Origin: Gilvimarinus polysaccharolyticus
GTDB taxonomy: Bacteria; Pseudomonadota; Gammaproteobacteria; Pseudomonadales; Cellvibrionaceae
Assembly: GCF_001187555.1 (NCBI RefSeq)
Contig: NZ_LFIJ01000002.1
Location: 745,920-809,919 of the forward strand
Direction of reading: 5' to 3'
DNA: 64,000 bases
The position numbers and the translations under genes are program-made. Shown here piece after piece: positions 1 through 8,100 of the stretch (position 1 is its first letter; every line of letters begins with the position of its first letter). The notes beneath the pieces are model-generated. The model did no database searches, was not told the origin of the DNA, and saw only the letters and a list, made by a program, of their open reading frames with translations.

Positions 1-356
1 AGCCTAATCGGTTGCGATTGTTTTGGCTCTTGGTTCATATCGACAAGCGAATTAGTGTGGCAGAAGCAATGGATGTTATCGGCGATACACAATACAACGT
101 TTCTCGAAATTTAAAAATGTTATATAAATCCGGATTATTGACCCCTAAAAAACAGGGGAAGTGGGTTTATTACACTTTAAATGAACATAAGTTACCTCAT
201 TGGAAATATCTGGTTGAGTCTATAAAGATGTTGCCTGAAAAGAATTTTTCAGATGTTACGAAGCGATGCTTGAAGCGATTATCTATGAGAGTCAATGATG
301 AATGTGTTATCGGTGCTGATAGTGATGAATGGCAATCTATTATCGCTAGAAAATAA
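1..356 (+). CDS. ArsR-type winged-helix regulator, 5' truncated by window edge
   Basis: The reading frame is open from base 3 and runs off the left edge; the first residues read PNRLRLFWLL, which matches the start of helix 1 of ArsR/SmtB regulators, so the real start lies outside the window and a TTG at 12 is probably internal. A helix-turn-helix (about residues 20-50, TQYNVSRNLKMLYKSGLL) is followed by a beta-wing (KKQGKWVYYTLN). No CxC metal-binding pair is visible in the part present, so an arsenic or metal role is not supported. The C-terminal 50 residues are charged and not recognised. It presumably represses a nearby operon upstream of the window; the target cannot be inferred. Confidence 0.7.
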   Translation, partial: PNRLRLFWLLVHIDKRISVAEAMDVIGDTQYNVSRNLKMLYKSGLLTPKKQGKWVYYTLNEHKLPHWKYLVESIKMLPEKNFSDVTKRCLKRLSMRVNDECVIGADSDEWQSIIARK

Positions 357-457
357 GCATGGATGTCCATTATTATTTTACAAAATTAAAGTGATGTTGA
401 ATTTTATGATAGGCAATGATTTTCTTAGATTGTTAGCTTATTTTAGCAGAAACGAAT

Positions 458-796
458 ATGCGTAAAACCGATAAAAAAATAGATAATCAGATAAGAAAGA
501 TTTTAAACGCTGCATGTGAAACGGCATTAAATGATTATTTTGGATTCCAGTGGTTGACACATTTGGTCGATTACTCTGTTTTTCCTAAAAGCTTAAAGGT
601 TGTTTGTGTTTTTGACACGGACTTTAATCTTGATAACTTTGTCACAAGCGGTGGCCGTAATAAACTTGATGGTGATATTCGAGGAGGTCTTGCTGACATT
701 GGTATCGATATAGGCATTGCCCATATTTTGTACGATACGGAAGAAGGTTGCGGTAGAGATCATAATGGCAGGTGGATCGATCGGTTTAAAAAATGA
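458..796 (+). CDS. Small conserved protein of unknown function
   Basis: This 112-residue protein begins MRKTDKKIDNQIRKIL and contains FGFQWLTHLVDYSVFPKSLKVVCVFDT near its middle. I recognise this pattern from a small family in Vibrio, Shewanella and Pseudomonas that is often labelled Fis-family regulator, but I see no helix-turn-helix here and do not support that label. The C-terminus has a DTEEGCGRDHNGRW motif with conserved-looking Cys and His. There is no signal peptide or membrane segment, so it is probably cytoplasmic. It lies 100 bp after the ArsR-type gene with no strong ribosome-binding site. Function unknown. Confidence 0.6.
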   Translation: MRKTDKKIDNQIRKILNAACETALNDYFGFQWLTHLVDYSVFPKSLKVVCVFDTDFNLDNFVTSGGRNKLDGDIRGGLADIGIDIGIAHILYDTEEGCGRDHNGRWIDRFKK

Positions 797-977
797 TTTC
801 GCCAATTAAACATTGTTCTGAGTGGCGCTTTTGATTTAGCGCGTTTGCGGCGATGTTCGGTTATAGCACTAATAGCTCCGCTTGTCCCTTAGCTTAGATT
901 GGCCTACTTGATGCTTTTTGAGGGCTTGGTGGCGCAAACGCTAAGCCGCTGTGGGTTTGTCTGATGCTTGTCCTGCG

Positions 978-1006
978 TGATTAGGCCACGGGGCCGGTAG
1001 TATAAT
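978..1006 (+). promoter_or_regulatory. Candidate promoter in the 797-1182 non-coding stretch
   Basis: A perfect TATAAT at 1001-1006 lies 17 bp after a weak -35 (TGATTA, 978-983). Transcription would start near 1013 and leave a 5' leader of about 170 nt before the lipoprotein gene at 1183. The rest of the 386-bp gap holds a 9-bp inverted pair (GCGTTTGCG near 841 and CGCAAACGC near 933) but no gene I can support. Confidence 0.3.
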
Positions 1007-1182
1007 GGGGGCTTTGTTAAGAAGAGTATTAAGGAGTCCTAATAATTGATAAGGTCAATGACGGTTGAGGTGTGCTGGGTTAGACTAGATTGATTTTTAG
1101 GCGATTTCCATCTTGTATAGGGTGAGCGCTGGTTGGTAAGAAAAATAATAGCCCTTTCACTTAATCTAGTGTGTCCATAATT

Positions 1183-3669
1183 ATGAATATTCATCGCATC
1201 TTGGCGGTTTTACTGTTAGCAATATCGGCTGTTTTTATAGCATCTTGTTCTGAGTCAAATGCCGTATTAACCGATTCTCCTGTCTCAGAGGGGGCCTCAG
1301 ATCAGCTTAAATCGGTGCTGATTTTCTCTAAGACTACGGGTTGGGTGCACGATTCTATTCCCGAAGGGGTTGCGGCGGTTACGGCGTTAGTCGAGCAAAA
1401 AGGCTTAACGCCTGTGGCGACCGAGGATGCGAGTATTTTTACCGATGAGCAGCTGCGTAATATGGCGGCCATTGTGTTTGTAAGTACCACGGGTGATGTT
1501 CTTAATAACCAGCAGCAATTGGCCATGGAGCGCTACATTCAAGCAGGCGGTGGGTTTGTTGGTATTCACGCGGCGACAGATACCGAGCGTGAAGGTGATT
1601 GGTACTGGTATCGACGCTTGGTGGGGGCTGCATTTAAGTCGCACCCCAATGATCCATCAAACGTTCAGCGGGCTAAAGTCAAAGTGGTCGATGGTAGCCA
1701 TGCGGCAACACAAAACTTACCCAAAGAATTTTATGTGACGGATGAGTGGTACGACTTTGATTCGCTCTCTGATAGCCGCAATGATCTGTTGGTTGTGGAT
1801 GAGCGCAGCTACCAAGGTGGTTTGCATGGTGCTTATCATCCCATAGCTTGGTATCACGAATTTGACGGAGGTCGAGCGTTTTATACCGGCTTGGGGCACA
1901 CCAAGCAGTTATTTCAAAAAGAATGGTTTGTCGCACACTTATCCGGCGGTCTTGATTATGCGCTGGCTGAGCGTAACGCCTTAGATTACGCCCACGCTCG
2001 GCCTGACTCGCGTCGTTTCTCTAGAAACACACTGGTAGAGGGCTTAAACGAACCGGTTAGTTTTGACGTGACAAAAGATTATTCGGCGGCCATGATTGCA
2101 GAGCGCGAAGGAAAATTGCTGTGGCTAGATGTTGCCAGCAAAAAAGTACATAGCATGGCTGAGTTTGATGTATTTGCGCCCGCTAAAAGAATTGAGTTTG
2201 GCTTAATTGCCGTCGCATTTGATCCGGACTTTACGACCAATCAGCTTATTTATGTTATGTACAATTTGGCCGACAAGAGCGGCAAGCATGAGCTGTTGCA
2301 ACGTGTGGCGCAATTCACGCTGACCAATAAGACAGTTGATATGGCGTCTGAGCAAGTCTTGCTGGATATTCCTAATGACAATACTTGTTGTCACACCGGT
2401 GGAAATTTAGAGTTTGATCGTGCTGGTAATTTGTTTGTCGCTCTAGGTGATAACTCTAATCCGTTTGAATCAAACGATTCTGGCCCGATGAATAACAAGC
2501 CTGACGGCACCTATCACGATGCTTTAAGAAGCTCGAGCAATACGCAAGATTTACGCGGTAAAATTTTACGTATAACTCCCGATAAAAAGGGCGGTTACGC
2601 TATACCTAAAGGCAACTTGTTTGCCGCGCCCGACCAAGGCCGGCCAGAAATCTATGTTATGGGCACTCGCAACCCTTATACGATTGCGATAGACGATAGT
2701 ACCGGTGATTTGTATTACGGTGATATTGGCCCCGATGCCAAAGCGGATAGCGAAGAGTTTGGCCCGCGTGGCTATGATGAGATCAACAAGGTTACCCAAG
2801 CAGGCTATTTTGGTTGGCCGACGATGGTAGCGAATAATAAACCGTATCGGATGTACGACTATCAAGCCGCTAGTAGCGGTAAGTTGTTTGATCCGTTAGC
2901 GGCTAATAATTTTTCGCCACGTAACACCGGTTTAAAGGTTTTGCCGCCGGCACAGCCAGCACTTATTTGGTATCCCTATGCGCGTTCAGAGCGTTTTCCT
3001 GAATTGGGTCAGGGTAGCCGTAATGCTCTGGTAGCGGGAATTTATCCAGAAAAAACCACTGATGATTTGGCTTATCCGGCGTACTACCAAAATAAATTAT
3101 TTATCGGCGACTTTATGCGTAGCTGGATAAAAGTGGTGACCTTGGATGCCTACGATAACGTGGTAAAAATTGATAACTTTGCCCCAACTGTTAAATTTGC
3201 TGGTCCGCTGGATATGAAAATAACCAAAGACGGCCGTTTATGGGTGCTAGAGTACGGTACTCAGTGGTGGACCGGCGGTAGTGAGCCTAAGTTGAGCTAT
3301 ATCGATTACGATCCCGATATGGTGTTAGCCGAGTTGGCTGTCGAGGACGATGCCAGTAAGCTCGCTGCAGGTGGTTTGGGACATGCAGCACAAGTAGAGG
3401 TTGCCCAGGGCAAAGAGCTGGCGCAAAACACCAGCTGTATTGCATGCCATAAAGAAAACGCCGCTTCGGTAGGCCCGAGTTTTTGGCAAATCAAACAAAA
3501 GTATAGTGAACTCGAAGACCCTAAAGCTTATATCGTAAATACTATTGCCGAGGGCAGTAGTGGTAAATGGGGTGAGCACGTTATGCCTGCGCACGATTTT
3601 TTGGATGCCCAAACACGAGCTAAAATAGCGGCCTATATTTTGTCTGTAACCGATAAAACCGAAGAGTAA
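1183..3669 (+). CDS. ThuA / PQQ-type sugar dehydrogenase / cytochrome c fusion lipoprotein
   Basis: A three-domain secreted lipoprotein of 828 residues. The N-terminus is a lipoprotein signal with lipobox IASC, so it should be anchored in the envelope. Next comes a ThuA-like domain (about 40-260) that opens with FSKTTGWVHDSIPEG. A glucose/sorbosone-dehydrogenase beta-propeller (about 280-720) carries the NTQDLRGKILRI signature. The C-terminal cytochrome c domain has a heme site SCIACH and a likely distal Met in HVMPAHD. The layout suggests periplasmic oxidation of a sugar or sugar derivative with electrons passed to the covalently bound heme. The start chosen is the ATG at 1183, which begins the signal peptide; an in-frame GTG at 1171 would add four residues. 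Substrate unknown. Confidence 0.85.
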   Translation: MNIHRILAVLLLAISAVFIASCSESNAVLTDSPVSEGASDQLKSVLIFSKTTGWVHDSIPEGVAAVTALVEQKGLTPVATEDASIFTDEQLRNMAAIVFVSTTGDVLNNQQQLAMERYIQAGGGFVGIHAATDTEREGDWYWYRRLVGAAFKSHPNDPSNVQRAKVKVVDGSHAATQNLPKEFYVTDEWYDFDSLSDSRNDLLVVDERSYQGGLHGAYHPIAWYHEFDGGRAFYTGLGHTKQLFQKEWFVAHLSGGLDYALAERNALDYAHARPDSRRFSRNTLVEGLNEPVSFDVTKDYSAAMIAEREGKLLWLDVASKKVHSMAEFDVFAPAKRIEFGLIAVAFDPDFTTNQLIYVMYNLADKSGKHELLQRVAQFTLTNKTVDMASEQVLLDIPNDNTCCHTGGNLEFDRAGNLFVALGDNSNPFESNDSGPMNNKPDGTYHDALRSSSNTQDLRGKILRITPDKKGGYAIPKGNLFAAPDQGRPEIYVMGTRNPYTIAIDDSTGDLYYGDIGPDAKADSEEFGPRGYDEINKVTQAGYFGWPTMVANNKPYRMYDYQAASSGKLFDPLAANNFSPRNTGLKVLPPAQPALIWYPYARSERFPELGQGSRNALVAGIYPEKTTDDLAYPAYYQNKLFIGDFMRSWIKVVTLDAYDNVVKIDNFAPTVKFAGPLDMKITKDGRLWVLEYGTQWWTGGSEPKLSYIDYDPDMVLAELAVEDDASKLAAGGLGHAAQVEVAQGKELAQNTSCIACHKENAASVGPSFWQIKQKYSELEDPKAYIVNTIAEGSSGKWGEHVMPAHDFLDAQTRAKIAAYILSVTDKTEE

Positions 3670-3700
3670 GAAGTTTTTAGTTTGGTCTGTACGGTTAACG

Positions 3701-3734
3701 AGCCTTACTAGCAACACTAGGTGTTAGTAAGGCT
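3701..3734 (+). terminator. Strong hairpin after the dehydrogenase gene
   Basis: AGCCTTACT (from 3701) pairs perfectly with AGTAAGGCT (to 3734), and AACAC pairs with GTGTT inside, leaving a small AGC bulge and a TAG loop. There is no T-run afterwards, so it may be a weak terminator or an mRNA-stabilising hairpin. Confidence 0.5.
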
Positions 3735-3799
3735 AACTTGTATGCTTTATCGTGCTCTCGATTAATAAATTGATCTAGTGTTTATCCTACTTTCCCCAT

Positions 3800-4015
3800 T
3801 TAATGCTGGCGGCTATAGACGAGCTTTTGACTCACGGTTAAAGCGCTACGTTTGGGATCTGGGCCGCAAAATCTGTTATCACGCGACTTAACTTCCAGTA
3901 TATCCGGCAGGCTGCTCAAAATAAGGTACACTCTATAAACCCTTTGGCAATTTTTAATGATTTTAGCCAAAGCCTCTGTGTTATCAATGACTTGGCTGGC
4001 CCGCTTTAGGTGCAC
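3800..4015 (-). pseudogene. Possible remnant of a DciA/DUF721-like gene
   Basis: The 3735-4177 gap contains a 71-residue minus-strand frame. Its N-terminal half (KRASQVIDNTEALAKIIKNC followed by QRVYRVYLILSSLP) resembles the helical start of DUF721/DciA helicase-loading proteins. After about 45 residues the match is lost, as if by frameshift or decay, and no strong ribosome-binding site precedes the ATG. The similarity is recalled by eye and weak; it could equally be a chance frame. Confidence 0.2.
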
Positions 4016-4177
4016 GGTTTAGGTAAGCATACTTGAGGTGAAGTCACTGGCGAGAAAGCGGCTAAAGGTGGATGTATTACGAAGCGGTAGTGCCTAAGGC
4101 GGCCTATGCAAAACTATGGTCGTAATGGTGATAGCGACCCTAGTCTTTTATGTTCACCTAATTGAGACGAGCGTAGC

Positions 4178-4384
4178 ATGAGTAAAGGTATCGTTAAGTG
4201 GTTTAGTGCAGATAAAGGCTTTGGTTTTATTACCCCAGAAGACGGCAGCAAAGACTTATTTGTTCATCATTCTGAAATTCAGGCTGGTGGCGGATACGCT
4301 ACTTTAAACGACGGCCAAGAGGTTGAGTTTGAAGTTGGGCAGGGCCAAAAAGGTCCGTGTGCTAACAAAGTACGCCCGCTGTAA
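4178..4384 (+). CDS. Cold-shock domain protein (CspA family)
   Basis: A 68-residue single cold-shock domain, the usual length for CspA-type RNA chaperones that bind single-stranded RNA and DNA in the cytoplasm. RNP1 is KGFGFI and RNP2 is DLFVHHS; the usual form is VFVHFS, so the second aromatic of RNP2 is replaced by His. The middle loop ([12 protein letters not shown]) is close to that of stationary-phase or constitutive paralogues. A second cold-shock gene lies at 55578-55790 with more canonical motifs, so the two may differ in regulation. The gene stands alone between 793 bp of mostly empty upstream sequence and the VOC gene. Confidence 0.93.
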   Translation: MSKGIVKWFSADKGFGFITPEDGSKDLFVHHSEIQAGGGYATLNDGQEVEFEVGQGQKGPCANKVRPL

Positions 4385-4609
4385 GACAGTTAGACTGCTA
4401 AAAAGCATCGCAACTTTAGGTGGCCGATATTTTAGGCTGCCTCAAGTTGTTGTGTTGCCTATCATAAAAGCGTAACTTCCCGACTATTATTGATTTCTTT
4501 GCTCGGTTTGCAGCAAGGCACTTTGCTATGCGCAATCCGTTTGTCGATGATCTGTAATTGATTTAGTTTATACTTTTAGGCTTAACTTTAAGCGATAAGG
4601 ACGACCTTT

Positions 4610-5005
4610 ATGGCAAGTAATATGGTTCCAATGCTAATGTTTGCGGCAAATGCGGATGAAGCAATTAGCCTGTACGTTTCGTTGTTTGAGAACTCTGGGG
4701 TGCTGTCTATGGAGTATTACGGCCCTGATGAGCAAGGCGCCGAAGGCTCGCTAAAAAAGGCATCATTTGTGGTGGCAGGACAACACTTGTTGGCAATAGA
4801 CAGCCCGATTGAACATGATTTTAGTTTTACCCCAGCCATCTCGTTATTTGTTGAATGCGCCAGCACCGAGCACTTTCAAGATGCTCTCGCTCAGCTGTCC
4901 GATGGCGGCAAAGTGCTTATGCCTGCCGATAATTATGGGCACAGTGAATTATTTGCTTGGGTAAGCGACCGCTTTGGCGTGTCTTGGCAGTTAAGCGTGG
5001 GTTAA
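4610..5005 (+). CDS. VOC / PhnB-like family protein
   Basis: A 131-residue protein of the PhnB or 3-demethylubiquinone-methyltransferase-like branch of the vicinal-oxygen-chelate superfamily. The beta-alpha-beta start (PMLMFAANADEAISLYVSLFENS) and the ending DRFGVSWQL are typical. The family is structurally well known but usually has no proven enzymatic role; the old methyltransferase name is misleading. The metal-ligand pattern of true glyoxalases is not evident. A purine-rich AAGGACGACC precedes the ATG. No operon partner is apparent: the next gene follows after 36 bp and encodes a secreted protein. Confidence 0.8.
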   Translation: MASNMVPMLMFAANADEAISLYVSLFENSGVLSMEYYGPDEQGAEGSLKKASFVVAGQHLLAIDSPIEHDFSFTPAISLFVECASTEHFQDALAQLSDGGKVLMPADNYGHSELFAWVSDRFGVSWQLSVG

Positions 5006-5041
5006 TGGTTGTTTGGTTAATAAGATGTTTTATGAATCAAT

Positions 5042-5485
5042 ATGACTAAATTTTTACGCAATAGCTTGGCGGCAACTATGTGGCCGTTACTTGTGTGCAT
5101 TTACGCTGCAAGTGTAAATGCCCAAGATCTTACCCCTTTTACGAGCGATGGTTGTAGCGCCTTTCCCGATGGCACATTTACTCAAGAGCGGCTCTGGCTT
5201 GCTTGTTGTGAAGCTCACGATTTAGCCTATTGGCAAGGCGGCACGTACCAGCAGCGCCTACAGGCCGATGAAGCCCTTGAGGCCTGTGTCGCGCAGGCCG
5301 GTGAGCCAGAGGTGGGGCTGTTGATGTTGGCAGGCGTGCGAGTCGGCGGAAGCCCGATATTTATGACGGATTATCGCTGGGGGTATGGTTGGCCTTACCC
5401 CCGTTGGTATGGTGAGTTAACGGCTGCAGAGCAGAGTCAGGTTAAGAGACTCATGCCCCCTTCCCCGTCGGCACCTGAGCTTTAA
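5042..5485 (+). CDS. Secreted Cys-rich protein with phospholipase-A2-like motif
   Basis: A signal peptide ends near residue 27 (SVNA). The mature part starts [16 protein letters not shown] and carries [13 protein letters not shown], resembling the CC-x-x-HD active-site helix of phospholipase A2 proteins, where the His/Asp pair acts with calcium. A second conserved block reads [20 protein letters not shown]. The protein belongs to a family of small exported proteins in gammaproteobacteria that I recognise but cannot name functionally; phospholipase activity is inference. It converges with the chemoreceptor gene and overlaps its stop by 4 bp. Confidence 0.65.
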   Translation: MTKFLRNSLAATMWPLLVCIYAASVNAQDLTPFTSDGCSAFPDGTFTQERLWLACCEAHDLAYWQGGTYQQRLQADEALEACVAQAGEPEVGLLMLAGVRVGGSPIFMTDYRWGYGWPYPRWYGELTAAEQSQVKRLMPPSPSAPEL

Positions 5486-6978
5486 GTTTTAAACTGCGAC
5501 ATTTCATCACGCAAATTATGGCTCTCTTCATCTAGCACGGCGCTCGCCTCACGCACTACGTCGGCGTCGCGTGAGACGTGTTCGGTTAAATCATGAATGG
5601 CTGTTATATTTTGGCTAACCTCGCCGGCCACAGAGCTTTGTTCACCGGCTGCTGAGGCAATATGATGGTTCATGGCGTTAATCGATTCGATATTAGAGCG
5701 AATCTTTTCTAGCGCACCATCTACTTGGCTTGAGGCCTCGATAGTTTCTTGCACGGCTTTAACGCTGTGTTCCATAGAGTTGTGCGTGTCGTCGGCCGAT
5801 TGTTGCAACTCGACGATAATAGCTTCTATTTCTTCGGTCGACTGTCGGGTTTTTTGTGCCAGCGAGCGCACTTCATCGGCTACCACTGCAAAGCCGCGTC
5901 CTTGGTCACCAGCACGGGCAGCTTCGATGGCAGCGTTAAGAGCAAGCAGGTTAGTTTGTTCGGCAATGGAGCGAATCACTTCCATCACGGAACCAATCGA
6001 ACCGCTGCGCTCGCGCAGCCCCATAATTTTATCGGCGGTAGTTTGAATTTGCGTGGTTAGGTGGTTAATGGTGGTAATCGCCCCCTTAACAATGACTGAG
6101 CCGGCGTCGGCTAAATCTAGTGTGTCTTGTGTGTCGTTAGCGGTTTTGCGTGCGCGGTCTGCAACGTCATCGGCCGAGTAAGACATTTCTTGTAGTGCGG
6201 CCGCGACTTGTTCGATTTCGCGAATCTGCTGTCGAATCGAATCTGCAGTACCCGCAGCGGCGCCGGTCATTTTTTCGGTCTGTTTGGTGACGCTGGTACT
6301 GGATTGGTTAATGCGCTGAATAATAGAGGCGATTTGCTCCATGACTCGGTTAAAGTTTACACACAGCTCGGCAATTTCGTCTTTGCTATTGGTGGGCAGC
6401 CGACGTGTTAAGTCGCCACCGCCATCGGCGATTTCTTTTAGTGATGCACTGACTTCCAGCACCCGATGGGAGACCATCCGTTGCATTAACAGAGCTACGG
6501 TTATTAGTCCGGCTAATAGCAGGGCTATAACGGTAATAATGGTGCTTTGGTTTTGGCTGCCTAGTACCGCTAACATTTGTGCTTGAGAAAAGTCGGCATT
6601 GAAGTAACCAACCAGCTTATCTTTGCGAAAAATCTCGTGGCGTGGGATTTGGGTAATTACGTTGGCGGCCGGTTGAGTGTCGTCTTGACTATTGGCCAGT
6701 AGTTTGCCGCGATGATCGTACACAGAAAACGATGCAATCAGTGGTGTATTGACCAACGATTGGGCGATGGCCTCGATTTGTGCTAAATCGTAAGAGAATA
6801 TTGGCTCGCGCAATGCCGATTCGGCGAGTTGAACTTGACCAGCGACACTGGCTTCAAAGTCTGCTTGTTGTCGTTTACTTTGCAACTGATAGCTAACGCT
6901 AACAATAACGGCCGCGACTAACAGCAGAATAACAGTAAGGGCAAACATTAATTTTATGGTTAGGGTTCTTTTTATCAT
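5482..6978 (-). CDS. Methyl-accepting chemotaxis protein
   Basis: A 498-residue inner-membrane chemoreceptor. TM1 is at about 8-30, a periplasmic sensor of about 110 residues follows, TM2 is at about 143-165, then a HAMP domain and the cytoplasmic signalling rod. The hairpin tip ([20 protein letters not shown] followed by [17 protein letters not shown]) is nearly invariant in the family and contacts CheA/CheW. The gene starts 15 bp after the stop of the binding-protein gene at 6994-7911, so both are probably co-transcribed, which suggests that the binding protein presents a ligand to this receptor. The C-terminus lacks the NWETF-type pentapeptide for CheR tethering. Confidence 0.93.
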   Translation of the reverse strand: MIKRTLTIKLMFALTVILLLVAAVIVSVSYQLQSKRQQADFEASVAGQVQLAESALREPIFSYDLAQIEAIAQSLVNTPLIASFSVYDHRGKLLANSQDDTQPAANVITQIPRHEIFRKDKLVGYFNADFSQAQMLAVLGSQNQSTIITVIALLLAGLITVALLMQRMVSHRVLEVSASLKEIADGGGDLTRRLPTNSKDEIAELCVNFNRVMEQIASIIQRINQSSTSVTKQTEKMTGAAAGTADSIRQQIREIEQVAAALQEMSYSADDVADRARKTANDTQDTLDLADAGSVIVKGAITTINHLTTQIQTTADKIMGLRERSGSIGSVMEVIRSIAEQTNLLALNAAIEAARAGDQGRGFAVVADEVRSLAQKTRQSTEEIEAIIVELQQSADDTHNSMEHSVKAVQETIEASSQVDGALEKIRSNIESINAMNHHIASAAGEQSSVAGEVSQNITAIHDLTEHVSRDADVVREASAVLDEESHNLRDEMSQFKT

Positions 6979-6993
6979 AACGCTTTACTCTAA

Positions 6994-7911
6994 TTAAGGC
7001 GCATTATTGGCGGTTGTTGAGTCGTCCTTTGACTGAGGTGGCAAGCTTGTTGTGGTTGAGTCGAGCTCGGTTAGCGTTGCCGGATCAAACCACAGGGTCG
7101 GGTCATCGAGGGGTGTGGCTTCGGGTAAGTTGGGGTTTTTTAATTCGAAGGCTCGACGATTGGCAATATTGCCGTATTTGACGACGGTCTGTACGGTCGG
7201 GTCGCTCATTACTAATGCATCAAAACTGCCGTCTTTTAGCGCTAGATTAAAGCCTTCTTTAAGAGCTTCGGCCAGTTCGGGGTGATGCGGGCTGACAAAT
7301 AAATAAAACGGCATGCGATAAACAAACATCAGATTATTGTCGACCGTAAGCTCGAGCTCGGGGCGAGTTTCAACCTCACTCCAAGGTTCGTGAATGCCGC
7401 GAGGAAAAGCATCAAAGCGTTTGCCGTCGGCCATTAAAAATAGGCCTTCGTAGGTGCCGGTTTCGACTGTCAGGCCGTTGTGACGCATGATGTCAGTGTC
7501 GGGCCAGCCGCGCCCTTGACCAAATACATAGTTTTTTAACTGCGAATAATCATTAACATCGGCAAATAGGTCGCGATTATCTTTATGAATAATAAATACG
7601 CGATAGCCTAACAAGCCTTTATATAAAGGCACACGAATAGGGATTAGGTGTTGTTCGGTCCGCTTGGTAGCGGCGGTCCAGATGATATCGATTGTGCCGT
7701 CGAGCGCATCTTGAAATTGGCGCGCCGCGGTTAGTGTGCCGGGTGAGATGTTTAGCTGATAATCTAAGCCGGCTTTGCCGAGAGCTAGCTCAAGGGCTGC
7801 AATTGCGTGTTTCGCGTTACTGTCATCGCGTGACACAAGGTTAATATTCACTTGGGCGAATGCCGGTAGCGACAGGCATAGCGCTAACAGTAATGTTAGT
7901 CGTTTTCTCAC
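6994..7911 (-). CDS. Periplasmic solute-binding-like protein paired with chemoreceptor
   Basis: A 305-residue protein with a clear signal peptide (ends AFAQ) and a type-2 periplasmic binding fold: residues 22-250 contain ALDGTIDIIWTAATKR and RFDAFPRGIHEPWSE, the latter found in proteins labelled ABC-transporter substrate-binding although no transporter is linked. There are no permease or ATPase genes nearby; the downstream partner is a chemoreceptor 15 bp away. The likely role is ligand capture for taxis rather than uptake. The last 30 residues are Thr/Ser-rich and low complexity. Ligand unknown. Confidence 0.75.
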   Translation of the reverse strand: MRKRLTLLLALCLSLPAFAQVNINLVSRDDSNAKHAIAALELALGKAGLDYQLNISPGTLTAARQFQDALDGTIDIIWTAATKRTEQHLIPIRVPLYKGLLGYRVFIIHKDNRDLFADVNDYSQLKNYVFGQGRGWPDTDIMRHNGLTVETGTYEGLFLMADGKRFDAFPRGIHEPWSEVETRPELELTVDNNLMFVYRMPFYLFVSPHHPELAEALKEGFNLALKDGSFDALVMSDPTVQTVVKYGNIANRRAFELKNPNLPEATPLDDPTLWFDPATLTELDSTTTSLPPQSKDDSTTANNAP

Positions 7912-8100
7912 TGTTGTACCTTTTGGTTATTATCGTTATATGTTTGTGCAGGATGTATCGAGCGATAGAATTCCGGGTCCCTTCGTGCCGTACAATACGG
8001 GCAAGAAACACAAAGCTCCCCGGTATTAAGGTTGGCGGCGGCGGCAGCAAAAACTTGAGTCTAATCTCTAGTGCCGCCGTTTATACTGCCCTTGTGCGGG

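Noticed and set aside
458-796. Fis-family regulator label for the small protein
   Set aside because: No helix-turn-helix of the Fis type can be seen, so the function was left open.
1028-1042. AGGAGTCCTAA shared by 1031 and 30106 as a repeat family
   Set aside because: Only two short copies, one being the loop region of a terminator; likely chance.
3325-3717. 130-codon minus-strand frame
   Set aside because: Antisense to the cytochrome c domain and through the hairpin at 3701; no motif.
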